Source of the DNA: AP-15 sp963818695
Lineage (GTDB): Bacteria; Pseudomonadota; Alphaproteobacteria; ATCC43930; CGMCC-115725
DNA length: 64,000 nt
Direction of reading: 5' to 3'
NCBI GenBank assembly: GCA_963818695.1
Contig: CAWFTG010000011.1
Coordinates: forward strand, 372,001-436,000
This document shows, piece after piece, positions 39,410 through 48,456 of this stretch (positions are counted from its first letter, which is position 1; every line of letters starts with the position of its first letter). Below the pieces are notes generated by a model that had not been told where the DNA came from, did not search any database, and was given only the letters and a program-made list of their open reading frames with translations. A program made the translations under genes and the position numbers.

Positions 39410-40717
39410 ATGAGTGATGCCAGCCTCGGCTCAGCAGACTCGCCGCCGCTCTACCGGGTGATTTTAGCGGCCTCGATCGGCAATACGCTCGAATGGTTTG
39501 ATTTTCTGATCTACGGCTATTTCGCCGTAACGATCTCAAAACTGTTCTTCCCGACCAGCAACGAGACAGTCTCCTTGTTGCTCACGCTCGGCACGTTCGG
39601 CGCCTCCTATCTGGTGCGGCCGCTCGGTGCGATCGTCATCGGCGCCTTTACCGATCGCGCCGGCCGCAAGGCCGGACTGACCCTGTCGATCCTGCTGATG
39701 ATGATCGGCACGACGATGACGGCGCTGACCCCGACCTACGCGGCGATCGGTATTGCCGCGCCCATCCTCATTCTCTTCGCGCGCCTCGTGCAGGGCTTCT
39801 CGGTGGGAGGCGAGTTCGGCAGCGCGGTCACTTTCGTCGTCGAGCAGTCCAAGGCGCGAAAGGGGTTCGCGGCCAGCTGGCAATGGGCCAGTCAAGGCGT
39901 AACGGCGCTGTTGGCGTCCGCCTTCGGCGTTCTGCTGACCGGTGTCTTGCCCCCGGACCAGCTGCTGGCTTGGGGCTGGCGCGTCCCGTTCTTCTTCGGT
40001 CTCCTGATCGGGCCGGTCGGGCTCTACATCCGGCGCCGCATGATCGAGACGCCCGAATTCGCCGCCGTCAAGCCGACCGGCACGCCGGTGCGCGACCTGC
40101 TTCGTCGCTACCCGGGGCGGGTACTGCTGGCTCTCGGCGCCTCGATCATTTCGAACAGCTCGAATTACTTGATCCTTTATATCCCGACCTATGCCGTCAA
40201 GCAGCTCGGCCTCCCCCAGGCGACCGGCTTCACCGCGACAATGGTCGGCGCGGCGATCCTCGCCGCCGTGTCGCCGCTTTCCGGGCATTGGTCCGACAAG
40301 ATCGGGCGCTCCGGGATCATGCTGGCGATGGCTTGGCTGTTCCTGATCACGGCCTACCCGGTCTTTTATTTCATGGTCGCCTATCCCTCGCTGGCGACCG
40401 CGATCTTCGCGGCCAGTTGGCTCAGTCTCGTTAAGGCCGGCTACAGCGGCGTGCTGCCTGCGTTGATGTCCGAGTTGTTCCCGACCGAGACCCGCGGCGT
40501 CGGCGTGTCGCTCAGCTACAGCATCTCGGTGACGATCTTCGGCGGCTTTGCGCCATTCGTCGCGACCTGGCTGATCGCCGTGACGGGGGACAGCTTGTCG
40601 CCGAGCTTTTATTTGATGTTCAGTGCCGGCCTCAGCATCATCGCTTTAATGGTGGTGCGACAATGGGAGGCCCGGGGGGAACTCCGGCTACCCGCAGCAG
40701 CCGCCGAGGCGACCTGA
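39410..40717 (+). CDS. MFS transporter, metabolite:H+ symporter (MHS) family
   Basis: 435 residues, twelve predicted membrane helices. The MHS signatures are SIGNTLEWFDFLIYGYF at the start, RPLGAIVIGAFTDRAGRK between helices 2 and 3, and RLVQGFSVGGEFGSAV. The family imports organic acids or related compounds with protons. The substrate is not predictable here. The stop overlaps the SDR start by one base (TGATG), so the two are coupled. Confidence 0.9.
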   Translation: MSDASLGSADSPPLYRVILAASIGNTLEWFDFLIYGYFAVTISKLFFPTSNETVSLLLTLGTFGASYLVRPLGAIVIGAFTDRAGRKAGLTLSILLMMIGTTMTALTPTYAAIGIAAPILILFARLVQGFSVGGEFGSAVTFVVEQSKARKGFAASWQWASQGVTALLASAFGVLLTGVLPPDQLLAWGWRVPFFFGLLIGPVGLYIRRRMIETPEFAAVKPTGTPVRDLLRRYPGRVLLALGASIISNSSNYLILYIPTYAVKQLGLPQATGFTATMVGAAILAAVSPLSGHWSDKIGRSGIMLAMAWLFLITAYPVFYFMVAYPSLATAIFAASWLSLVKAGYSGVLPALMSELFPTETRGVGVSLSYSISVTIFGGFAPFVATWLIAVTGDSLSPSFYLMFSAGLSIIALMVVRQWEARGELRLPAAAAEAT

Positions 40718-41433
40718 TGAGCGGGGATCAGGATCGCTTTGAACAGCGCGGGCGGCTTGCAGGAAAAATCGCATTGATTACCGGCGCGTCGCGCGGCATC
40801 GGCGCGGCAGTCGCCGAGCGCTTTGCGCGCGAGGGCGCCCATGTGGTGCTGACGGCGCGCACGGTCGGCGGGCTCGAAGAGGTCGACGACAATGTTCGCG
40901 CCGCCGGCGGCAGCGCCACTCTCGTCCCCGCCGACCTGCGCGACTTCGTCAAGATCGACGAACTCGCGGCGGCGTTGTTCGATCGTTACGCGCGGATCGA
41001 CATTCTCGTCGGCAATGCAGCCGAATTCGGCGTCTTCTCGCCCCTCGGCCATATCGATCCTGCGACTTGGAGCGAGGTAATCGACCTCAACCTGACCGCA
41101 AATTGGCGGCTGATCCGGGCCATGGACCCACTGTTGCGCGCCGCCCCGGCCGGCCGCGCGATTTTTGTCACCGCGGGGGTGGCGCACGGCGCCCACCCCT
41201 ATTGGGGCCCTTACGCAATCAGCAAGGCCGGCCTCGAAATGCTCGTGAAAATCTACGCCGGCGAAATCACCAAGACGCGCGTGCGTGCCAACCTCATCGA
41301 TCCCGGCATCGTGCGCACCCAATTGCGCGCCCGCGCCTTCCCCGGCGAAAATCCGGCTCGCCTGCCGCCGCCGGAAAGCGTCAGCGGACGCGTTCCTGGC
41401 CCTCGCCCTAGCCGACTGCACCCGAAACGGTGA
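40717..41433 (+). CDS. Short-chain dehydrogenase/reductase, altered C-terminus by frameshift
   Basis: NAD(P)-binding SDR. From ATG 40717: GKIALITGASRGIGAAVAERF (cofactor motif), FVTAGVAHGAHPYWGPYAISKA (catalytic Ser-like region with Tyr-x-x-x-Lys), and DPGIVRTQLRARAFPGENP. One extra base near 41383 alters the last 16 codons. The normal family end, ADAFLALALADCTRNGEILNV, is readable in the next frame with a TAG at 41447-41449. The core is intact, so activity may survive. The restored gene would be 243 residues. It is coupled to the MFS gene and its end overlaps a der fragment on the other strand. Confidence 0.82.
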   Translation: MSGDQDRFEQRGRLAGKIALITGASRGIGAAVAERFAREGAHVVLTARTVGGLEEVDDNVRAAGGSATLVPADLRDFVKIDELAAALFDRYARIDILVGNAAEFGVFSPLGHIDPATWSEVIDLNLTANWRLIRAMDPLLRAAPAGRAIFVTAGVAHGAHPYWGPYAISKAGLEMLVKIYAGEITKTRVRANLIDPGIVRTQLRARAFPGENPARLPPPESVSGRVPGPRPSRLHPKR

Positions 41434-41438
41434 GATCC

Positions 41439-41533
41439 TCAATGTGTAGGGGTTTCGCCCTTTCGCAGCATTATCCTGATGGGCGTGCCGGGCAGGTCAA
41501 AATCCCGGCGAATGCATTGACGAGGTAGCGCCG
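41439..41533 (-). pseudogene. der: Duplicate 3' end of der (EngA C-terminus fragment)
   Basis: On the minus strand this reads YRRYLVNA, then (after a frame slip) RRDFDLPGTPIRIMLRKGETP, and stops. The intact der at 44474-45805 ends YRRYLVNALRREFDLPGTP, then IRMMLRKGKNPYEPR. The two DNA segments are roughly 80% alike by eye over about 90 bases, with identical blocks such as AATGCATTGACGAGGTA. Homology stops upstream of YRRYLVNA. It is a stray copy of the last 28 or so codons, in the same orientation as der, about 3 kb away. Confidence 0.8.
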
Positions 41534-41753
41534 ATAGCCTTCGGCCCTGCGCTTGCCGCCTGTCCACGCCCGCCCGTCTCAACGGGGCCTCGCCCCGGGT
41601 AGGCTCCGCGAGGCGAGAAATTCTGGGGAGCATGATCCCGCTCTTCCCTGCTTTTCATGACCTTCCCGGCTGTATCAGGCAACCAGCTTACGATAAACAC
41701 TGAGGGAACCCTCGGCAAAACCGTATTTTCAAGGTTCGAAATTCGGGACGGAC

Positions 41754-42774
41754 ATGCAGGCACAGGAGATAATGACAAAAGACGTAGTGACGGTTTCGCC
41801 CGATACCCCTACGTCCCAAGTCGCACAGCGGCTTCTCGAACATAAGATCAGCGCGCTACCGGTTATCGATAGTTCGGGAATAGTGATCGGGATGGTCAGC
41901 GAAGGCGACCTCATCGGCCGCAGCGATGTTGATCGAGAGGAACGGCGCGACTGGTGGTTGTCTCTCGTCGCCGAGGGCGAAGCGCTTCATCCTGATTTTT
42001 TTGACGACCTTGCGCCGCCCAAAGCTCACCGCGGGTGATGTCATGTCTGCGCCGGTCGTTACAATCACTGAAAAAACCGAGGATATTGAAATCGCCCGGC
42101 TCTTAGCTATGCATCGCATTAAGCGGGTGCCCGTAGTCCGAGACGGCCGTCTGATCGGTGTCGTGAGCCGCGCAGACCTGCTGCGGGCTTTTGCCGCCCG
42201 GTGGGCAGAGCAGGGGCGTCCGGAACATATCTCCCGAGCACGCAATCTGCTCGCGGCGGCACTCTCCGCGATTGATGAGCAATTCCTACGGCATCGGGAC
42301 GAGACGCAAGCGGACGCTACCCTTGCCTCTCACGGACGCACTGACACCGCTCTGTCGGCCGCCGATTTCCGAGAATCGATCGCCAACTTCGAACGTCAGA
42401 AGGTAGAGCGCCAAGATGAGGCTCGCCGGGTTGCAGCGGAACGACGCCAACGCAAGATCAAGGAGCTAATTGACCAACATATAGGTCCCGGCAACTGGAA
42501 TGCGATTATTCACCGGGCCCACGAGGCGGCCGAGCACGGCGAGAAGGAGATCATGCTGCTCAGCTTTCCTAGTGATTTGTGCACCGATCAGGGGCGGGCG
42601 ATCAATGCCCCTCAGCCCGACTGGCCGAAAACCTTACGCGGCGAGGCTGCGGAGATTTATCTACAGTGGGAACACGAGCTGAAGCCGCGAGGCTTTCATT
42701 TGACCGCACGAGTGCTCGATTTTCCTGGCGGCAAGCCCGGCGACATCGGTCTGTTCCTCGGGTGGGGACAATGA
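41754..42774 (+). pseudogene. CBS-domain protein, frameshifted
   Basis: The first CBS motif is at MQAQEIMTKDVVTVSPDTPT to SALPVIDSSGIVIGMVSEGDL. An extra base near 42020 breaks the frame after DLAPPK. The second CBS half continues LTAGDVMSAPVVTITEKTED to RVPVVRDGRLIGVVSRADLLRA. A coiled, charged segment (about 42370-42470) and an unrecognised C-terminal domain (GPGNWNAIIHRAHEAAEHGE to IGLFLGWGQ) follow. Restored length is about 339 residues. CBS pairs sense adenosyl nucleotides. It sits with a universal stress protein between two copies of the der 3' end. Confidence 0.78.
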
Positions 42775-42847
42775 CGCCGAGCTTCGCCCAACCACGGTAC
42801 CGTAAGGACCGATTGCCGGCGATTTAACGCGCACAAGGGGGTCGCAC

Positions 42848-43276
42848 ATGCGGATTCTCGTGCCGGTGGATGGTTCCGCTAGGGCGAACCGCGCCGTCGA
42901 GCACGCGCTGTTGCTTGCCAGCGGCCGCCTTGATGTCGAGATCACTCTGGTAAATGTCCAAAGTCAGGAGACGCTCGATATATCGGAGATTTCCGGCGTG
43001 ATGTCCGTCGGTGCAGACAGGAAGCTCGCAGCCGACCAGTCAAAAAAAGCACTTCGCAAAGCGGCTCGGCTCTGCCGTAACGCTCAGGCAAAGTTCGACA
43101 CCCGTTCAGAGCTCGGTCCCATCGCCGAGACAATCAACAGGATTGCTCGCGAGGTCAAAGCTAATCAGATCGTGATGGGAACCCGAGGTTTCGGTCCTTT
43201 GCGCGGTCTTGTTCTCGGTTCGGTTGCTACAAAAGTGGTTCATCTCGCACGGGTCCCAGTGACGCTGGTCAAATAG
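42848..43276 (+). CDS. Universal stress protein (UspA family)
   Basis: 142 residues. N-terminal MRILVPVDGSARANRAVEHAL and C-terminal ATP-binding pattern GTRGFGPLRGLVLGSVATKV (GxxGxxxG...GS) indicate an ATP-binding Usp. It is a small cytoplasmic stress-survival protein. It follows the CBS-domain gene by 73 bases and may share its transcript. Confidence 0.9.
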   Translation: MRILVPVDGSARANRAVEHALLLASGRLDVEITLVNVQSQETLDISEISGVMSVGADRKLAADQSKKALRKAARLCRNAQAKFDTRSELGPIAETINRIAREVKANQIVMGTRGFGPLRGLVLGSVATKVVHLARVPVTLVK

Positions 43277-43391
43277 AATTCATGACACTCGCCCCCGGCA
43301 CGCGCTGTTGCTAAAATCATCAAGAATTCTGCATGGATTACTTCATCGAGAATGCTGTACCCTGCCGCGCCAAACCGGGCCTGCAACACCC

Positions 43392-44396
43392 ATGAGTTCA
43401 AATGCCGCCCCGGCGGGGACATTGCCGTGCAGCATCTTCCGCTATGTTCTGGAGACAAGCGGGGTGCACCAGCTCTTTCTGCTGCTGCTCACCGTCAGCG
43501 TCTTCCTGCTTGAAGTCGTCCCACTAGAATTGCAGCGGCGGATCGTCAACGACCTGGTCAAGCACCGCCCTTATTCCTGGGTAGTGGGCCTGTGCGCGGT
43601 CTATGCCGGCACCGTGCTCGTCCAGGGCGGGACCAAGCTTGCGCTCAACATCTATCGCGGCTGGGTCGGCGAGCGGGCCAAGCGCGACTTGCGGCGGCGG
43701 GTTCACACTGTTGTAGAGAACCCCACTCCAGCCTCGCCTGCGGCCGAAGCGCAAGGGATCACGATTTCGATGATCGTCGCCGAAGTCGAGCCGATCGGTG
43801 GCTTCGTCGGCGAGAGCGTGTCGGAGCCGCTGCTGCAAGTCGGCATCATCTTTTCGGTGCTAGCTTATCTGATCCATATCGACCCATGGATGGCGCTGGC
43901 CGCTTTCGCCCTCTTCATCCCACAGCTCGTCTTTGTTCCGCTGTTGCAGATTGCGGTCAACCGGCGCACTGGCGCCCGCATCAGGGTTCTGCGCCAGCTC
44001 GGCATTGCGATGATCGACCGCAGCGATGGCGCCGCCGACGATCGGCGCATCGACCGGGCGTTTGCGCTTGACATGGGGATTTTCAAGCTCAAGTTTACAA
44101 TGAATTTTTTGATGAATATCTGCACTCACCTGCAAATCGTCTCGGCACTGCTGGTTGGCGGATGGTGGGTATATACCAGCCGACTGGAGATCGGTGGTGT
44201 GGTTGCATTCATCTCGGGAATCGGGCGGCTGAACGATCCCTGGGGGGATCTAGTCAATTACTTTCGCGACGTTAACGTCACCCAGATCAAGTATCGTTTG
44301 CTCGTCGATGCGCTCAATCAGTTGACCACAGCCGGTCTCGCCCGAACAGAAGGGATCGTCACGGAATGCCGTGCCGTCCGGCGAGCCGGCCGCTGA
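43392..44396 (+). CDS. ABC transporter transmembrane domain protein lacking an ATPase domain
   Basis: 334 residues from ATG 43392. The type-I exporter membrane region has clear helices (QLFLLLLTVSVFLLEVVPLEL, VGLCAVYAGTVLVQGG, IIFSVLAYLIHIDPWMALAAF, IVSALLVGGWWVYTS). No Walker A, signature or Walker B follows. The C-terminus ends soon after VNVTQIKYRLLVDAL. It is either a truncated exporter or one of the stand-alone TM-domain proteins. An ATPase partner is not adjacent. Substrate unknown. Confidence 0.75.
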   Translation: MSSNAAPAGTLPCSIFRYVLETSGVHQLFLLLLTVSVFLLEVVPLELQRRIVNDLVKHRPYSWVVGLCAVYAGTVLVQGGTKLALNIYRGWVGERAKRDLRRRVHTVVENPTPASPAAEAQGITISMIVAEVEPIGGFVGESVSEPLLQVGIIFSVLAYLIHIDPWMALAAFALFIPQLVFVPLLQIAVNRRTGARIRVLRQLGIAMIDRSDGAADDRRIDRAFALDMGIFKLKFTMNFLMNICTHLQIVSALLVGGWWVYTSRLEIGGVVAFISGIGRLNDPWGDLVNYFRDVNVTQIKYRLLVDALNQLTTAGLARTEGIVTECRAVRRAGR

Positions 44397-44473
44397 AGAA
44401 ATAGAGATAGCCGAGTAAGGAGCCCGGTCCGCAAGGACATGCCTGATTTGAAACTTCGCGAATCGCGGCTTGC

Positions 44474-45805
44474 TCACCTCGGTTCATAGGGGTTCTTCCC
44501 CTTGCGCAACATCATCCGGATCGGCGTGCCGGGCAGATCGAATTCCCGACGCAATGCATTGACGAGGTATCGCCGGTAGGAATCGGGCAGCTCGCCCGGC
44601 TTCGAGGCGAACAGGGCGAACGTCGGGGGCCGGGTATTCACCTGGGTAATATAGCGCAGGCGAAGCCGCCGGCCCGCGACGAGCGGCGGCGGGTGGCGTT
44701 GTTGCACCGTCGCCAGCCAGCGGTTGAGATCGGCGGTCGCGACCCGCCGGTTCCACACCTCGCCGGCGGCCGAGACCGCTTTCATCAGCGCATCGAGACC
44801 AAAACCGGTCAGCGCCGAGACCGGGACGACAGCGACGCCCTGAAGCTGCGGCAGCGACACCGATACCCGCTCGCGCAAATGCTTTAGCAGTGCCGCGGGT
44901 TCATCCACGGCGTCCCATTTGTTGGGTGCCAATATCAGCGCGCGCCCCTCATTCTCGACGAGCCGGGCGATCGTCAAATCCTGCCGCTCCAGCGGCTGCA
45001 GTGCGTCCATAACGAGCACCACGATCTCGGCGAAGCGCATCGAGCGCAACGCATCGGTCACCGAAAGCTGCTCGAGCTTGCCTTCCACGCGCGGCTTACG
45101 GCGCAATCCGGCGGTATCGACGAGCCGCAAAGGATGGCCCTGCCACACCCAATCGACGGCAATGGCGTCGCGGGTGATCCCGGCCTCTGGACCGGTCAGC
45201 ATCCGTTCCTCGCCGACCACGCGGTTTACCAGGGTGGATTTTCCGACGTTCGGTCGTCCCACGATCGCGAGCTGCAGGCATTTTTCGGGCCCGCTCGGCT
45301 CAGTTTGGCCGGAACGGGAAAATGGTACCAGGCGCTCATAGAGCTCGCCCAAACCCTCACCGTGCTCCGCCGAGACCGGCACCGGATCGCCGAGACCGAG
45401 CCGATAGGCCTCGCCGATTGCGGGCAGCACCGCGCGGCCTTCTGCCTTGTTGGCCAACAACACGACCGGCTTTCCCGATCGGCGCAGCCGATCAGCGAAA
45501 TGGCGGTCGGCCTCGGTGATCCCCTCGCGCGCATCGATGACGAGGAGCGTCACATCCGCATCGGCCAACGCGCGTCTTGTCTGGTCCTGCATCCGGCCGG
45601 CAAGCGAGCCGGACGCGGCTTCTTCGAGCCCGGCTGTGTCGATCACCCGAAATCTCAAATCGGCGATCTTTCCATCGCCCTCCCGGCGGTCGCGCGTCAC
45701 TCCGGGGGTATCGTCGACTAGAGCCAGGCGCCGCCCGACGAGGCGGTTGAACAACGTGGATTTACCGACATTGGGCCGGCCGAGTATCGCTACCGCAAAG
45801 CTCAA
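44474..45805 (-). CDS. der: Ribosome biogenesis GTPase Der
   Basis: Essential double GTPase for 50S assembly. 443 residues. The two G1 motifs are GRPNVGKSTLFNRLVG near residue 9 and GRPNVGKSTLVNRVVG near 184. G3 motifs are DTAGLEEA and DTAGLRRK, and NKWD/NKAE-type G4 motifs follow. The C-terminal KH-like domain ends LPGTPIRMMLRKGKNPYEPR. It is downstream of bamB with a 28-base gap. A second copy of its last codons lies at 41439-41533. Confidence 0.97.
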   Translation of the reverse strand: MSFAVAILGRPNVGKSTLFNRLVGRRLALVDDTPGVTRDRREGDGKIADLRFRVIDTAGLEEAASGSLAGRMQDQTRRALADADVTLLVIDAREGITEADRHFADRLRRSGKPVVLLANKAEGRAVLPAIGEAYRLGLGDPVPVSAEHGEGLGELYERLVPFSRSGQTEPSGPEKCLQLAIVGRPNVGKSTLVNRVVGEERMLTGPEAGITRDAIAVDWVWQGHPLRLVDTAGLRRKPRVEGKLEQLSVTDALRSMRFAEIVVLVMDALQPLERQDLTIARLVENEGRALILAPNKWDAVDEPAALLKHLRERVSVSLPQLQGVAVVPVSALTGFGLDALMKAVSAAGEVWNRRVATADLNRWLATVQQRHPPPLVAGRRLRLRYITQVNTRPPTFALFASKPGELPDSYRRYLVNALRREFDLPGTPIRMMLRKGKNPYEPR

Positions 45806-45833
45806 AGGCGGCGACCTTGCGCCGGCGATCGCG

Positions 45834-47147
45834 TCAGCGGTAGGCGGACAGGCTCGCGTCGTCGGTAAGCATATAAAGAGAGTTGTCTGCGATCACCGGA
45901 CCCATATAGCCGCCGGCCGGCATCTCCACGCGCCCAAGCGGCTCGCCGGTATAGGGCGAAACCGATATCGCGTCGCCCGCCGAAGACAATACGATGAGCC
46001 GATCGCCGCCCAGCACCGGACCAGCCCAACTCATCGGGTCCTTCTTTTTCTTCTCGTCCTGATAACCGGGAAACTGGCGTACCCAGCGAATCTTGCCTTC
46101 GTTGCGGGTCAGGCATATCAACTCATTGTCGTTCGACAGCACATAAACATAGTCGCCGGCGACCCAGGGGCTATGCGTGCTGCCGAAGTCTTTCTCCCAA
46201 GCGCGCTCCCCGGACCTCAAATCGATTGCTGCGAGGCGCCCGCTGTGGCTCGCGGCAAAGACCCGGCCGCGATCGAGGACGGGCCGCCCGCGGATGTCGG
46301 CCAAGTTCGAAACAGCGTTCACACTGCGGGTATTGGAGAAATTGTCCGACCAGAGCGGCCGGCCATTTTCCACCGTCAGCGCATAAAGTTCGCCCGAAGA
46401 ATAGGCTGCCACGACGACCTCGCCTTCGACGGCGGGGCTAGCGCTCCCCAGCAGGCTCGCCGTTTCCGGAATTGCATTGTGATTCCACAGCCGCCGCCCG
46501 TCATCGGCGGCAAGTACGACGAGCTCGTTGTCGACAGTAACCACAAATACCCGCCCGTCCGAAACCGTCGGTCCGCTGCGCACCGGGCCGGCCACCGTGC
46601 TCTTCCAAATGACCCGGCCGTCGGCCGGATCGAGCGCGAGGACCTGCGCATAACCGGTCGAGACGTAGAGGCGGTCGTTCCAGTACGCAACACCGCCGCC
46701 GAACGAATTGCCTCGCTCGTCTTCGGGCTTGAGATCGAGCTGCCAAACCCGGTTGCCGGTCGCGGCGTCGATGGCGGTTATCTGGACCCCCCCGTCCATC
46801 GCATAGACCCGGCCCTTGGCAATCACCGGCTGCGACAGCACCCGCGTATACCGGGAAGCCCCCTGCCCGATGCTGGTGCGCCACGCCTGGGTGAGCGTGT
46901 CCGGCAGCGCAAGGTGCTGCATCGCATGGTTTGGGTATCCGCCAGGCTCCGGCCACTCCGCATTGACCACGGGCGGCGGCAAGGTGATCGGGATTTTCGC
47001 CAGGTCCGGATCGGGCTCGAGCTGCCGGTCGAGGCTGAGAACGGAAATGCGCTCGCCTGGCAATGGTTGCTTCTTGTCACCGAACAAGCCGCACCCAGCG
47101 AGCCCGAGGGAGACGAACAGCAACAACGCGACGGCGAAGCGGATCAT
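45834..47147 (-). CDS. bamB: Outer-membrane assembly lipoprotein BamB-like PQQ-repeat propeller
   Basis: 437 residues with lipobox LAGCGLFG (Cys at about residue 19). A beta-propeller built of PQQ-like repeats follows (GRVYAMDGGVQITAIDAATG, LDPADGRVIWKS, LVVLAADDGRRLWNH). It is the lipoprotein partner of BamA in outer-membrane protein insertion. In alphaproteobacteria it lies between a YfgM-like TPR gene and der, as here. Confidence 0.93.
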   Translation of the reverse strand: MIRFAVALLLFVSLGLAGCGLFGDKKQPLPGERISVLSLDRQLEPDPDLAKIPITLPPPVVNAEWPEPGGYPNHAMQHLALPDTLTQAWRTSIGQGASRYTRVLSQPVIAKGRVYAMDGGVQITAIDAATGNRVWQLDLKPEDERGNSFGGGVAYWNDRLYVSTGYAQVLALDPADGRVIWKSTVAGPVRSGPTVSDGRVFVVTVDNELVVLAADDGRRLWNHNAIPETASLLGSASPAVEGEVVVAAYSSGELYALTVENGRPLWSDNFSNTRSVNAVSNLADIRGRPVLDRGRVFAASHSGRLAAIDLRSGERAWEKDFGSTHSPWVAGDYVYVLSNDNELICLTRNEGKIRWVRQFPGYQDEKKKKDPMSWAGPVLGGDRLIVLSSAGDAISVSPYTGEPLGRVEMPAGGYMGPVIADNSLYMLTDDASLSAYR

Positions 47148-47194
47148 TGGATGTTGAAAAGCGCTGCGGTGGGACCAGGCACAGCCAAATCGGT

Positions 47195-47836
47195 TCAGGA
47201 CGCGAGAGCCGCGGCCATTTCGGCGGCCCGGGCGCGCGTCCCCTGCGGTGCGGCGAGATCATCGGCAAGGGTCTTGTAGACTTCGAGAGCGCCGCTCTTG
47301 TCTCCCGCTTCGAGCCGAGCCGCCGCCGTCAGCTCGAGCGCGGTGGATCGCCACGGATTGCCGGGCGACGTCATCGGGGCCAAGCGATCGATCACCGAAT
47401 GCGGATCGGCGTCGGGCAATCCCTGCATGACCGAGAGCAGTGTTGCGAGTTGGCGAAAGACCGGATCGAGGCCGCCGGTCGCGGCGATGCGGTCAAAGGC
47501 CGCCGCGGCCCCTTTGCGGTCGCCCGATTTGGCCAGCAGCTCGGCTTCCTCAAAGGCGGCGAGCGTGCCGTAGCCCCCGCCTTCCTGCGCGATGACGGAG
47601 AAGACCCTGGCTGCGTCGGCGTCCTTCCCTTCACGCACCAGGGAGAGGGCCGAAGAATAGCGCATCGACTGCGCGCGACGCTCGGAAAGCTGATGGTCTC
47701 GCCAAGCCACGACTCCGCCGGCCACGACCAGCACGAGCACCACCAACGCCACGATATAGCGTCCGTACCGCGACCAAAGCTTTAGCAGATTGTCTCGACG
47801 GAGTTCTTCGTCGATCTCGCGGAAAATGTCGCTCAC
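47195..47836 (-). CDS. YfgM-like TPR membrane protein
   Basis: 213 residues from GTG 47836 (VSDIFREIDEELRRDNL); a longer frame upstream to 47998 has no family resemblance. One N-terminal membrane helix (YIVALVVLVLVVAGGVVAW) follows the conserved DEELRRDNLLKLWSRYG. Then come TPR-like helical repeats (AARVFSVIAQEGGGYGTLAAF). It is related to YfgM, an ancillary SecYEG/periplasmic chaperone protein. It is the first gene of the TPR-bamB-der operon. Confidence 0.88.
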   Translation of the reverse strand: MSDIFREIDEELRRDNLLKLWSRYGRYIVALVVLVLVVAGGVVAWRDHQLSERRAQSMRYSSALSLVREGKDADAARVFSVIAQEGGGYGTLAAFEEAELLAKSGDRKGAAAAFDRIAATGGLDPVFRQLATLLSVMQGLPDADPHSVIDRLAPMTSPGNPWRSTALELTAAARLEAGDKSGALEVYKTLADDLAAPQGTRARAAEMAAALAS

Positions 47837-48014
47837 AAACGCCCCGGTCGCCCCGGCCCTAACCGAGTCACCATAATCCCTCATTCGACCGGAAGCAAAC
47901 CGGCCGGCAATCCCCACGAGATCAGCCCCGTGGTGAAGCCGGGATCCGATAGACTGGACGCGGCCCGGGAAATCGTGAACACTGCATGGCAGCGGCAAAC
48001 GGCGATGGGTAGCG

Positions 48015-48371
48015 ATGAGCCGGAAAAGTGCGACGGTGCTGGCGCTCGCCGATTATCGGACGAAGCACCGAGCGCTGTATTTCACCCGCCCCGAACTGAA
48101 CCTGCTTCTCAGCCTCTATAGCCGGCATGTTGCGCGCGGCGTGTGGCGGGACTATGCGATCGACCACCAAGACGGCATGGCGCTGTTCTCGGTTTTTCGC
48201 CACACTCACGAGGCGCCCGCCTACCGCATCATAAAATCCGCCGGGGCACCAACTCGCCCCGCTGAGTTCATCGTCCAGAGCGGGCGCCAAAGGTTGCGCG
48301 TCTCGCCCAGCTTGCCGGAAGCCCTGGAGTTCTTTCAGACCCCGCTCAGCCTCGTCCTCGCCGAGGGTTGA
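48015..48371 (+). CDS. DUF2794 protein
   Basis: 118 residues of an uncharacterised alphaproteobacterial family. Typical blocks are FTRPELNLLLSLYSRHVARG, VWRDYAIDHQDGMALFSVFR and APAYRIIKSAG. Function unknown. No enzymatic motif is visible. Divergent from the TPR-bamB-der operon. Confidence 0.88.
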   Translation: MSRKSATVLALADYRTKHRALYFTRPELNLLLSLYSRHVARGVWRDYAIDHQDGMALFSVFRHTHEAPAYRIIKSAGAPTRPAEFIVQSGRQRLRVSPSLPEALEFFQTPLSLVLAEG

Positions 48372-48456
48372 GGGGGGCCAAACGGCGCCGCGGCAGCATG
48401 CGCTCAAGGACGCCGTCGCGTCGCAGCGCGCCCGCGAAGCGGTGCTTGGGCCATCG

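Noticed and set aside
45447..47279. 610-codon plus-strand frame opposite der and bamB
   Set aside because: Spans two well-supported minus-strand genes and has no recognisable motif.
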